Source: Marinobacterium jannaschii DSM 6295
GTDB taxonomy: Bacteria > Pseudomonadota > Gammaproteobacteria > Pseudomonadales > Balneatricaceae
Assembly (NCBI RefSeq): GCF_000620085.1
Contig: NZ_JHVJ01000026.1
Span: 1 to 52,247 of the forward strand
Direction of reading: 5' to 3'
Length of the DNA: 52,247 nucleotides
Below are positions 45,046 through 52,247 of the stretch, in pieces (the stretch's first letter is position 1; each line of letters opens with the position of its first letter). Under the pieces are notes generated by a model. That model worked only from the letters and a program-made list of their open reading frames with translations, ran no database searches and was not told where the DNA came from. The position numbers and the translations under genes were made by a program.

Positions 45046-46023
45046 TTACTCGCCCCAGACTTCTTTCAGCAGGTTGACCCAGTTCTCGCCCATGATCTTG
45101 CGAACCTGGGTTTCCGAGAAGCCGTTGCGCAACAGCGCCTCGGTCAGGTTCGGGAACTCACCCACGGTACGGATACCTTCAGGGTTGATGATCTTGCCGA
45201 AACGGGTCAGACGACGGGCATAGCCTTTGTCGTGAGTCAGGTACTCGAAGAAATCGTGACCGTGGCCCTGAGTGAAGTCGGTACCGATACCGATCGCGTC
45301 TTCACCGACGATGTTGTAGATGTACTGGATCGCTTCCACGTAATCATCAACAGTGGCGTCCACACCTGCGCGCAGGAACGGTGTAAACATGGTCACGCCC
45401 ACGAAACCACCGTTATCAGCGATGAACTTAAGTTCTTCGTCAGTACGGTTACGTGGATGTTCTTTCAGGCCGGATGGCAGGCAGTGGGAATAGGCCACTG
45501 GCTTATTGGATTCAATGATGACTTCTTTGGCGGTGTTGGAACCGACGTGAGACAGGTCGCACAGCACGCCGACACGGTTCATCTCAGCAACGATCTCACG
45601 ACCGAAACCGGACAGGCCGCCGTCGCGCTCGTAGCAACCGGTACCCACCAGGTTCTGAGTGTTGTAGCACATCTGCGTGATACCAACGCCCAGATCTTTG
45701 AAGATCTGTACATAGCCGATCTGGTCTTCGTATGCATTGGCATTCTGGAAGCCCATCATGACACCTGTTTTGCCCTCTTCTTTGGCACGCAGGATGTCTT
45801 TGGTGGTGTGAACCTTCATCATCAGATCGCTGCTTTCTTCGATCAGCTGATTCATTTCAACGATGTTATTCACCGTATTCTGGAAGTTCTCCCAGAAAGA
45901 TACAGTGCAGTTAGCAGCGGTCAGGCCACCCTTTGCCATATCTTCAAACAGTTCACGATTCCATTTTGCACAGATCAGACCGTCGATAACGATCGAGTCT
46001 TTATGCAGATCGGCTGCGTTCAT
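45046..46023 (-). CDS. M19 dipeptidase-like protein of the dimethylglycine operon
   Basis: 325 residues from the ATG at 46023. The renal-dipeptidase TIM barrel is recognisable by DLSHVG (H159), YSHCLPSGLKEHPRNRTDEELK (H180) and AIGIGTDF. However the first metal motif, normally HxD after DG, reads DGLIC, with L16 and C18 in place of His and Asp, and the bridging Glu position reads GFQ. It may therefore have altered metal chemistry or act on something other than a peptide. Homologues occupy the same place in Pseudomonas betaine clusters. Confidence 0.8.
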   Translation of the reverse strand: MNAADLHKDSIVIDGLICAKWNRELFEDMAKGGLTAANCTVSFWENFQNTVNNIVEMNQLIEESSDLMMKVHTTKDILRAKEEGKTGVMMGFQNANAYEDQIGYVQIFKDLGVGITQMCYNTQNLVGTGCYERDGGLSGFGREIVAEMNRVGVLCDLSHVGSNTAKEVIIESNKPVAYSHCLPSGLKEHPRNRTDEELKFIADNGGFVGVTMFTPFLRAGVDATVDDYVEAIQYIYNIVGEDAIGIGTDFTQGHGHDFFEYLTHDKGYARRLTRFGKIINPEGIRTVGEFPNLTEALLRNGFSETQVRKIMGENWVNLLKEVWGE

Positions 46024-46364
46024 TGGCTCACCTATTCTCAGCACTCAAGTGCCATGTAGTTGTTTTTGATCCTGGACCCGTATCCGGCATTCCTGCAGGC
46101 CGGCTACGAATCTATATTTATGGGCCCAGTCTATCCCTGCAGCCGCCAAGCCAAATCACCAGAAACGACCAGCGGGTAACAAAAACCGCCAAAAAGCGAC
46201 ATTCGCCTGAAAGCCAGTAATGACGCGGCCCAGAGAGATATAGCAAGGCCAGAGAGGTTACTCTGAGTGAAAAAAAGCGCTGTCCTGAAAGCGTCAGGCA
46301 GGTAGCAGGCAGACAAATTGAAATTCAGGCGGGAAATAAAACCCGGGCGGAAACCCGAACGGAA
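46024..46364. promoter_or_regulatory. upstream region of the dgc operon
   Basis: No gene is seen. The region is expected to hold the promoter and GbdR-binding site for the dipeptidase-DUF5943-dgcAB-etfAB run. AAGCGACA (46195-46202 area) also occurs upstream of sdaB near 49740, which could be a shared operator half-site; this is speculative. Confidence 0.3.
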
Positions 46365-46404
46365 AAACGAAAAAGCCCCGCCAGCGCAAACTGACGGGGC
46401 TTTA
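46365..46404 (-). terminator. intrinsic terminator of gbdR
   Basis: Arms AAAGCCCCG and CGGGGCTTT enclose a 14-base loop. On the minus strand the stem is followed by TTTTCGTTTTT. It lies 20 bases past the gbdR stop. Confidence 0.85.
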
Positions 46405-46423
46405 GAATGACAGAATCAGCAGA

Positions 46424-47557
46424 TCAGGAAGACAGTGCGACGCTGGCGTAACTCGGCTCGGACTGCGCTTCGGTCAGGGCAGACATAGCGGCCGAGGAAA
46501 GACGGCCATTCAATCGACTGGAGGTACTACCGGTGCGCTGACCGATCATACTCATCACATCATCTTCTTTCGGTGAGCGCATTCCCAGGCGCTCTTCACG
46601 CGGCGGGATGCCGATATGTTCGCGATAGCATTTGCTGAAATGCGGCGTGGACACAAAGCCACAGGCCGAAGCGACTTCAATAATGGACATAGAGGTCTGC
46701 TTCAGCAGCTGACGCGCACGCAACAAACGCAACTTAAGGTAGTAACGAGATGGTGAGCACTGCAGATACTTCTGAAACAGGCGTTCCAGCTGGCGACGGG
46801 ACACATCCACATAGTTCGCCAGTTCATCCAGGCTGATCGGCTCTTCCAGGTTGGCTTCCATCAGCGACACAATCTCAACCAGCTTGGGTTGAGTCGTACC
46901 CAGCATATGACGCAGCGGAATACGCTGATGATCGGCTTCGGTACGGATACGGTCACAGATAAACATCTCTGAGATCGCGGAAGACAGCTCGTAGCCATGT
47001 TCATGCTTGATCATATTCAGCATCATATCCAGCGGCACAGTACCGCCGGAGCTGGTCATACGATCGCGGTCGATTGTAAACAGTCGGTTGGTGGAGCTGA
47101 CCTTCGGAAACTCCTCCTGCAGCGATGCCATGCACTCCCAGTGGGCACTGCACTCATGACCATCCATCAGACCCGCCACTGCCAGCATGTATGGCCCGGT
47201 ACAGATACCGCCCACTTTCATACCACGGCGGGCCTGGCCCTGCAGCCATGCGACTTCACGCGAACTGTAGCTGCGAGTGATATTGACGCCACCTGCGACA
47301 ATCACCATGTCGAGATCAGTCACATCCGCCATGGAGTTGTCCGGAGTAATGTTGATACCGTCACTGGCTCTGACCGGCCCGCCATCTTCAGTGATGGTGC
47401 ACCAGCTATAGAGCTCTTTGCCTGACAGCTGATTGGCCATACGCAACGGTTCAATAGCCGAGGCGAGCGAGATCATGGTGAAATTTTTAAGCAGCAAAAA
47501 CCCGATATTGCGTTGCTTTGATACGGTGTTGCTATTGTTATTATTCATTCCTGTCAT
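46424..47557 (-). CDS. gbdR: GbdR, GlxA-family AraC-type transcriptional activator
   Basis: 377 residues from the ATG at 47557 (GAGGAG 7 bases upstream; the frame is open to 47572). The N-terminal GATase1-like ligand domain (NIGFLLLKNFTMISLASAIEPLRMANQL; DMVIVAGGVNITRSYS) is followed by a C-terminal double HTH of the AraC type (LDELANYVDVSRRQLERLFQKYLQ; ASACGFVSTPHFSKCYREHIG). In Pseudomonas, GbdR senses glycine betaine and dimethylglycine and activates the catabolic genes. Neighbourhood and length fit. Confidence 0.88.
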   Translation of the reverse strand: MTGMNNNNSNTVSKQRNIGFLLLKNFTMISLASAIEPLRMANQLSGKELYSWCTITEDGGPVRASDGINITPDNSMADVTDLDMVIVAGGVNITRSYSSREVAWLQGQARRGMKVGGICTGPYMLAVAGLMDGHECSAHWECMASLQEEFPKVSSTNRLFTIDRDRMTSSGGTVPLDMMLNMIKHEHGYELSSAISEMFICDRIRTEADHQRIPLRHMLGTTQPKLVEIVSLMEANLEEPISLDELANYVDVSRRQLERLFQKYLQCSPSRYYLKLRLLRARQLLKQTSMSIIEVASACGFVSTPHFSKCYREHIGIPPREERLGMRSPKEDDVMSMIGQRTGSTSSRLNGRLSSAAMSALTEAQSEPSYASVALSS

Positions 47558-48121
47558 TGCAGGTCTCCTCAACTATCCGTCAGGACTGTTGAAGCCGCTA
47601 TGTGTGCAGCTTTGGTTTTAATTGTTGTTGTATGACCTACTCAAACCGCAGTGGGCTGGTGATTGCCACGATCTTCTACGAGATTCTTATTTATCAGATC
47701 CGCGGCGCTCAGTAGCAGAATCTGTTTAGTCTTATTGCAACCACCTATGAGTCTCGCCGGTTTTGTCTTTGACTTAAGTCATACCCATAACCGACAGACC
47801 CCGAATTTAAAGCAAATTTCGTTTTTGGGAAGTTTTTTTACGCTTTCATACAGAAATTGATTATTGCTGAACTGCAAAGATGGGAGTATTTCCCAAATAT
47901 ATCAATGAGTTGGATATTTTTCGAGCAACATGAAATATTTTAACCCGCACTCAATATAGCGTCGCAATCAGGCCAACCATGGCGGATCAGGCAAAAAATA
48001 CAACCATTCGTTCTACGACAGCCCGGTAGTCGCCCACACTCAGCTCAAACTTTCGCGACTCTAAACCTCGCGCTTTATGCATCCAGGCTATTAAAAGCGC
48101 AGGTGCAGCATTCTGCCGGAC
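47558..48121. promoter_or_regulatory. long upstream region of gbdR
   Basis: No gene is seen in these 564 bases. The region is relatively AT-rich in its middle. It contains a perfect 12-bp palindrome TGACTTAAGTCA (47770-47781), a candidate operator about 215 bases before the start. Small open frames lack ribosome binding sites. Confidence 0.4.
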
Positions 48122-48163
48122 AAAAAAATGCCCGCCCCGAACAAGCCGGAGCGGGCATTTTTT
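48122..48163 (-). terminator. bidirectional-looking terminator after sdaB
   Basis: AAAAAATGCCCGC and GCGGGCATTTTTT form a 13-bp stem with a 15-base loop, with T's on both strands. It lies 14 bases after the sdaB stop. Confidence 0.92.
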
Positions 48164-48176
48164 ATTTAGACGACTA

Positions 48177-49553
48177 TCAGCATTCGATGGCGTTAACTGC
48201 CAGTCCGCCGCGAGACGTCTCTTTATATTTGTCCTGCATATCCATACCGGTGTCGCGCATGGTCTTGATCACTTTATCCAGAGAGATAAAGTGCTCGCCA
48301 TCGCCGCGCAATGCCATCTGAGTCGCATTGATCGCTTTCATCGCCGCAATCGCATTACGTTCGATACATGGCACCTGGACCAGGCCACCCACGGGATCAC
48401 AGGTCAGGCCAAGGTTATGCTCCAGACCGATCTCTGCGGCATTCTCTACCTGCGCCGCGGTTCCGCCCATCACTTCAGTGAGGCCGGCCGCCGCCATTGC
48501 ACAGGCAGACCCCACTTCACCCTGACAACCAACTTCGGCACCGGATATAGATGCATTCTTCTTACACAGAATACCGACAGACGCCGCAGCCAGCATAAAC
48601 TCGACCACTTCCTCTTCGTTGGCGTCTTCCTTAAAGCGCATGTAGTACATCAACACCGCCGGAACGATACCCGCAGCACCGTTGGTCGGCGCGGTCACCA
48701 TACGACCACCGGCTGCATTTTCCTCATTGACCGCCAGTGCATAGAGGTTGACCCAGTCCATCGCGTTCAGCGTAGAGCTGATCACATTGGTACCGGCGGC
48801 GGTTTGCAGCGACTGGTACAGGCTTGCGGCACGACGTCTGACATTCAGGCCACCTGGAAGGATACCTTCCTGATGCAGGCCCTTTTCAACGCAGTCCTGC
48901 ATCGCCTGCCAGATCTTCTTCAGGCCGGCACGGGTTTCCTCTTCGCTGCGCCATACCTTTTCGTTCTCCATCATCAGCTCGCTGATACGAAGATCGTGTT
49001 TGATACACAGCTGCAGCAGCTCTTCCGCAGTGTTGAATTCATACGGCAACTTAATCGGCGTATCCAGCGTCGCGCCCGCCTGTGCTTCCGCCTCATCGAT
49101 AACGAAGCCACCACCGATGGAGTAATAAGTGTTGCGATAGAGTTCTGCGTCACCGGCCAGTGCGATCAGTGTCATGGCGTTGGGGTGGTAAGGCAGGTTC
49201 TCTTCCAGCAGCAGCATGTCGCGGTCCCAGATAAATTCCACGTCACGCTTGTTTGCCAGGCGCAGCGTGTTGCTGCTTTTGATCTCTTCAATGGTCGGAT
49301 CGATGATGTCCGGATCGATCGAATCCGGCCACTCACCCATCAGGCCAACCGCAGTTGCCTTATCAGTGCCATGACCAATACCGGTTGCACTCAGAGAACC
49401 GTAAAGCTCAACCCGCACAGAGGAAACGTCATTCAGCATGCCCTGCTGTTCGATAGCGCCTACAAACTCGGCTGCGGCACGCATCGGTCCAACGGTATGG
49501 GAGCTGGAAGGCCCGACACCGACCTTAAAAAGATCAAAAACACTGATACCCAT
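48177..49553 (-). CDS. sdaB: L-serine ammonia-lyase (4Fe-4S, single chain)
   Basis: 458 residues from the ATG at 49553, with GGAGGA just upstream (the frame reaches 49565). N-terminal beta domain [25 protein letters not shown]-terminal alpha domain with Cys ligands in [21 protein letters not shown] and [19 protein letters not shown]. It deaminates serine to pyruvate and ammonia. Sarcosine and glycine from betaine breakdown are routed through serine, so it belongs to the pathway, as in Pseudomonas where sdaB neighbours gbdR. It is divergent from fdhA. Confidence 0.94.
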   Translation of the reverse strand: MGISVFDLFKVGVGPSSSHTVGPMRAAAEFVGAIEQQGMLNDVSSVRVELYGSLSATGIGHGTDKATAVGLMGEWPDSIDPDIIDPTIEEIKSSNTLRLANKRDVEFIWDRDMLLLEENLPYHPNAMTLIALAGDAELYRNTYYSIGGGFVIDEAEAQAGATLDTPIKLPYEFNTAEELLQLCIKHDLRISELMMENEKVWRSEEETRAGLKKIWQAMQDCVEKGLHQEGILPGGLNVRRRAASLYQSLQTAAGTNVISSTLNAMDWVNLYALAVNEENAAGGRMVTAPTNGAAGIVPAVLMYYMRFKEDANEEEVVEFMLAAASVGILCKKNASISGAEVGCQGEVGSACAMAAAGLTEVMGGTAAQVENAAEIGLEHNLGLTCDPVGGLVQVPCIERNAIAAMKAINATQMALRGDGEHFISLDKVIKTMRDTGMDMQDKYKETSRGGLAVNAIEC

Positions 49554-50039
49554 AGTCTCCTCCACGGAGTCATTCTTGTTGTATATGGCGCAGGACGCGC
49601 AGGTATCGCTGTGGCAACACAGTCATCACACCAGGTTACTCATTGGCCTCACCCTGACCAGGTTACGAGTACCCCGTGGATATAAACACAGCAGATTGCG
49701 GCCATTATCCAGCGTGTCCAGCATCACAACATGCTGGGAAGCGACACGGGTGTGCTTTAAATCGAACCTGAGCAGATGGCGTGTCTGGTAAATAAATGAC
49801 AGGAACTTGCCGCTATATTTCAGCAAAAGTCGCTTATGAATATGGCAGGGACGGTAATACACACGAGCAGAATGTTATAGGGTAACTTTATGTCTTTTTC
49901 TGACAGCCCAATGCCTTTTATAGACAGGTCGGCAGTAACCGATCTGGTTACGGTAGGTGGTTCACGGGGGTAAACACCTGTGAGAGCCAACCATAAAAAA
50001 TTGCCAACCCGAACAACAAACTTATAAGGAGAGTCGGCA
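49554..50039. promoter_or_regulatory. divergent control region between sdaB and fdhA
   Basis: No gene is seen in these 486 bases. CCAGGTTAC occurs twice (49631-49639 and 49658-49666) as a direct repeat spaced 27 bases. Nearer fdhA there is an imperfect inverted repeat AGGTGGTT...AAACACCT (about 49955-49979). AAGGAG serves as ribosome binding site of fdhA. I see no convincing riboswitch. Confidence 0.4.
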
Positions 50040-51233
50040 ATGTCTAGCACAAACCGTGGTGTTGTCTATAAAGGCGCAGGTAAAGTTGCTGTAGAGTCAA
50101 TCGCTTTTCCGGAACTGGCTATCGGTAAACGCAAGTGTAATCACGGCGTTATCCTGAAAGTTCTGACAACAAACATCTGTGGTAGTGACCAGCACATGGT
50201 CCGCGGTCGTACCACTGCTCCTGAAGGCCTGGTACTGGGTCACGAGATCACCGGCCAGATCATTGAATGTGGTAATGACGTTGAGTTCCTGAGCGTCGGC
50301 GATATCGTATCTGTACCATTCAACATCGCTTGTGGCCGCTGCCGTAACTGTAAACAGGGCCTGACCGGCATCTGCCTCAACGTAAACCCTGCTCGCCCTG
50401 GCGCAGCATACGGTTACGTTGACATGGGTGGCTGGGTAGGCGGTCAGGCTGAGTACGTAATGGTACCTTACGCTGACTTCAACCTGCTGAAATTCCCTGA
50501 TTCCGATCAGGCTAAAGAGAAGATCGAAAGCCTGACACTGCTGTCCGACATCTTCCCAACAGGCTTCCACGGCTGCGTAACTGCAGGTGTTGGTCCAGGT
50601 TCTACCGTATACATCGCCGGTGCGGGCCCTGTAGGCCTGGCTGCTGCAGTATCCGCTCAGCTGCTGGGTGCAGCCTGCGTTATCGTTGGCGATATGATCG
50701 AAGAACGTCTGGAACAGGCCCGTAGCTTCGGCTGTGAAACTATCGACCTGCGTCAGGATGGCGAGATGGAAGATAAGCTGGAAGCGATCCTGGGCGAGCG
50801 CGAAGTAGACGCTTTCGTTGACTGCGTAGGCTTTGAAGCTCACGGCTGTGGCTGCAACCACGGTAAGGAAGCTCCGGCAACCGTACTGAACTCCGCAATG
50901 ACCATCACCCGTGCCGGTGGCCAGATCGGTATCCCTGGTCTGTACGTAACAGAAGATCCAGGTGCGGTAGACGAAGCGGCTAAAGTCGGTGCCCTGAGCA
51001 TGCGCTTCGGTCTGGGCTGGGCTAAATCCCACTCTTTCCACACTGGCCAGTGCCCTGTCATGAAGTACCACCGTCAGCTGATGCAGGCAATCCTGTTTGA
51101 TAAGGTCGACATCGCTAAAGCGGTTAACGTACAGATGATCTCTCTGGACAACGCGCCAAACGGCTACGCTGACTTCGATGGCGGCGCAGCGAAGAAATTC
51201 GTTATCGATCCACACGCAGCATTCGCTTCTTAA
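50040..51233 (+). CDS. fdhA: glutathione-independent formaldehyde dehydrogenase
   Basis: 397 residues, zinc-dependent medium-chain dehydrogenase. Catalytic zinc ligands C47 and H68 (ICGSDQHM; LVLGHEITG) and structural zinc C98, C101, C104, C112. NAD-binding VYIAGAGPVGLAAAVSAQLLG. The internal segment CVGFEAHGCGCNHGKEAPATVLN is typical of the PFDH group of Pseudomonas putida. It oxidises formaldehyde to formate without glutathione, removing the formaldehyde made by demethylation of dimethylglycine and sarcosine. Codon use is strongly adapted. Confidence 0.96.
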   Translation: MSSTNRGVVYKGAGKVAVESIAFPELAIGKRKCNHGVILKVLTTNICGSDQHMVRGRTTAPEGLVLGHEITGQIIECGNDVEFLSVGDIVSVPFNIACGRCRNCKQGLTGICLNVNPARPGAAYGYVDMGGWVGGQAEYVMVPYADFNLLKFPDSDQAKEKIESLTLLSDIFPTGFHGCVTAGVGPGSTVYIAGAGPVGLAAAVSAQLLGAACVIVGDMIEERLEQARSFGCETIDLRQDGEMEDKLEAILGEREVDAFVDCVGFEAHGCGCNHGKEAPATVLNSAMTITRAGGQIGIPGLYVTEDPGAVDEAAKVGALSMRFGLGWAKSHSFHTGQCPVMKYHRQLMQAILFDKVDIAKAVNVQMISLDNAPNGYADFDGGAAKKFVIDPHAAFAS

Positions 51234-51582
51234 GCTAAGCAGCGACTTCGCACGCTAATACAAGGGCAGCTTCGGCTGCTCTTTTTTGTTTCAACGGCCG
51301 ATTGGCCTTGCATCATCATCCGGCTGGTTATACTGTTGCCGCCCCGCTCCATCCACAAGATTACGCGGGCGAACAGCCGGTGATCCTCCGGCCTCTGAAC
51401 GCCACTACCCGGCGTCACTCATCCGTTACTGCCCGGCCAGGTCGCTCGATACAATTCTTGCCGGCTCCGGACTCCAGACGAGACAGCGTTCGTCCCTTAT
51501 AGGGTGCACCCTGCGTGCAGCCGGATCTTTGCCATCGGCAGCGGGAACCGAATTTGTCTTTTTGCAGGAGGTTCCGGCGAAC
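51234..51582. promoter_or_regulatory. gap between fdhA and the transporter gene
   Basis: It contains the fdhA terminator (51264-51287) and the start region of the transporter gene, with AGGAGG at 51566-51571. No other feature is recognised. Confidence 0.35.
51264..51287 (+). terminator. intrinsic terminator of fdhA
   Basis: GGGCAGC - TTCG - GCTGCTC stem-loop with a stable UUCG-type tetraloop, followed directly by TTTTTT, 30 bases after the fdhA stop. Confidence 0.92.
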
Positions 51583-52247
51583 ATGTCTTCGCAAGCACAA
51601 TCGATCCAGATGCCACATAGCCGTCAGGGCAGCCCGATGTGGTCATCCCGGCTGGCTTTTATCCTGGCCGCCACCGGCTCCGCCGTGGGCCTTGGCAATA
51701 TCTGGAAATTTCCCTATATCACCGGTGAGAACGGCGGCGGTGCCTTCGTAATCGTTTATCTGCTGTGCATCGCTATGATTGGCCTGCCGATCCTGATCGC
51801 CGAGATCTATCTCGGCCGCCGCGGTCGGATGAGCCCGATCAACACCATGAAATACCTGGCCCGGGCCGATGGCAGCTCGCCTCACTGGAAATATCTGGGC
51901 TGGATGGGCGTATTGGCTGCCTTTCTGATCCTGTCGTTCTACTCGGTGATCGGAGGCTGGTCGATCGCCTACGTCGGTCATGCCGTCAGTGGTGATTTCA
52001 ATCTTGCTGACAGTGCAACGATTGGCGCGATGTTCGGCTCCATGCTGCAAAGCCCCTCCACACTGCTGACATGGCACAGCGTATTCGTGCTGATGGTGGT
52101 GGCGATCCTGTCGGGCGGTATCCGCGGTGGCCTGGAGAAAACCGTCAATATACTGATGCCGCTACTGTTTCTGCTGTTGCTGGTGATGGTGGGCTACGCC
52201 ATGTCCACCAGCGAGTTTATGCGCGCCGTGGACTTCCTGTTTACACC
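51583..52247 (+). CDS. sodium-dependent transporter, SNF/NSS family (cut by right edge)
   Basis: The first 221 codons of a membrane transporter; the frame is open to the window end. The start at 51583 has AGGAGG 11 bases upstream. The segment LAFILAATGSAVGLGNIWKF is the TM1 hallmark of the neurotransmitter:sodium symporter family, with unwound region GSAVGLGN for substrate and sodium binding. TM2 (GGGAFVIVYLLCIAMIGLPI) and TM3 follow. Members move amino acids or related solutes. The nearby betaine genes suggest a link with glycine, sarcosine or similar, but this is inference. Confidence 0.92.
   Translation, partial: MSSQAQSIQMPHSRQGSPMWSSRLAFILAATGSAVGLGNIWKFPYITGENGGGAFVIVYLLCIAMIGLPILIAEIYLGRRGRMSPINTMKYLARADGSSPHWKYLGWMGVLAAFLILSFYSVIGGWSIAYVGHAVSGDFNLADSATIGAMFGSMLQSPSTLLTWHSVFVLMVVAILSGGIRGGLEKTVNILMPLLFLLLLVMVGYAMSTSEFMRAVDFLFT

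Noticed and set aside
47663-47860. 65-codon frame upstream of gbdR
   Set aside because: No ribosome binding site and unlike any protein family I know; the region is better explained as a regulatory gap.
49626-50050. Small minus-strand frames between sdaB and fdhA
   Set aside because: No ribosome binding site, no homology recognised, and they overlap the expected promoters.
51290-51565. Possible glycine riboswitch before the transporter gene
   Set aside because: The conserved glycine aptamer core segments are not present by eye; only generic GC-rich short repeats were seen.

Overview
The window reads as chromosome of a marine-type gammaproteobacterium, most likely an Oceanospirillaceae-like relative of Pseudomonas. 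The evidence is a monomeric NADP-isocitrate dehydrogenase, a Vibrio-style TtpC/TonB2 energy-transducing operon, a pqqABCDE set followed by a pqqH-type peptidase, Pseudomonas-like REP palindromes, and the dimethylglycine/betaine catabolic neighbourhood (dgcAB, an ETF pair, gbdR, sdaB, fdhA). Species assignment is inference. No rRNA, tRNA, CRISPR array or prophage was seen. Both ends cut genes: an IS481-type transposase at the left and a sodium:neurotransmitter-symporter-type transporter at the right.

Left part (1-11.2 kb, almost all minus strand). An IS481-like 3' end is followed by a pyrroloquinoline quinone operon, pqqA-pqqB-pqqC-pqqD-pqqE-pqqH. It includes the 23-codon pqqA precursor gene and carries REP-like palindromes, one of them inside the pqqH coding region. 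Upstream, also on the minus strand, is a six-gene operon DUF3450-ttpC-exbB-exbD-tonB-TPR with a Fur-like site in its leader. It should power TonB-dependent receptors such as the one at 29.2 kb.

Middle (11.6-28.9 kb). An RND tripartite efflux operon (outer-membrane lipoprotein, adaptor, pump) reads on the plus strand and is followed by a DUF1761 membrane protein. Next, on the minus strand, come a P-loop kinase-like protein, a phytanoyl-CoA-dioxygenase-like enzyme, a DUF2157/GDYXXLXY membrane pair and a calcium-binding, EF-hand-like protein. Then come the strongly codon-adapted monomeric idh, an OmpR-type two-component system, and a convergent HisA-like gene of the eukaryotic HIS6 type.

Metal/iron locus (29.1-37.4 kb, plus strand). 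A TonB-dependent receptor is followed by an operon of nine tightly coupled genes: PepSY membrane protein, DUF2271, DUF4198, two small envelope proteins, then a ZnuA-like binding protein, ATPase, permease and a second, ligand-poor binding protein. The order recalls the Pseudomonas aeruginosa fpvGHJK-fpvCDEF genes, which strip iron from ferri-pyoverdine in the periplasm. Here a receptor and domains of unknown function are added, and no siderophore synthesis is visible. The receptor and the operon share a promoter arrangement: a TGTAAA direct repeat followed exactly 42 bases later by TGAGAATG. I regard this locus, with the nearby two-component system and the TtpC/TonB operon, as the most interesting system in the window.

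Right part (37.6-52.2 kb). A small Cys-motif protein gene precedes, convergently, a minus-strand dimethylglycine catabolic run: dipeptidase-like protein, DUF5943, dgcA, dgcB, etfA, etfB. The regulator gbdR, serine dehydratase sdaB, divergent fdhA and a sodium-coupled transporter follow. Together they would demethylate dimethylglycine, oxidise the released formaldehyde and convert serine to pyruvate; the gbcAB step that converts betaine to dimethylglycine is not in the window.
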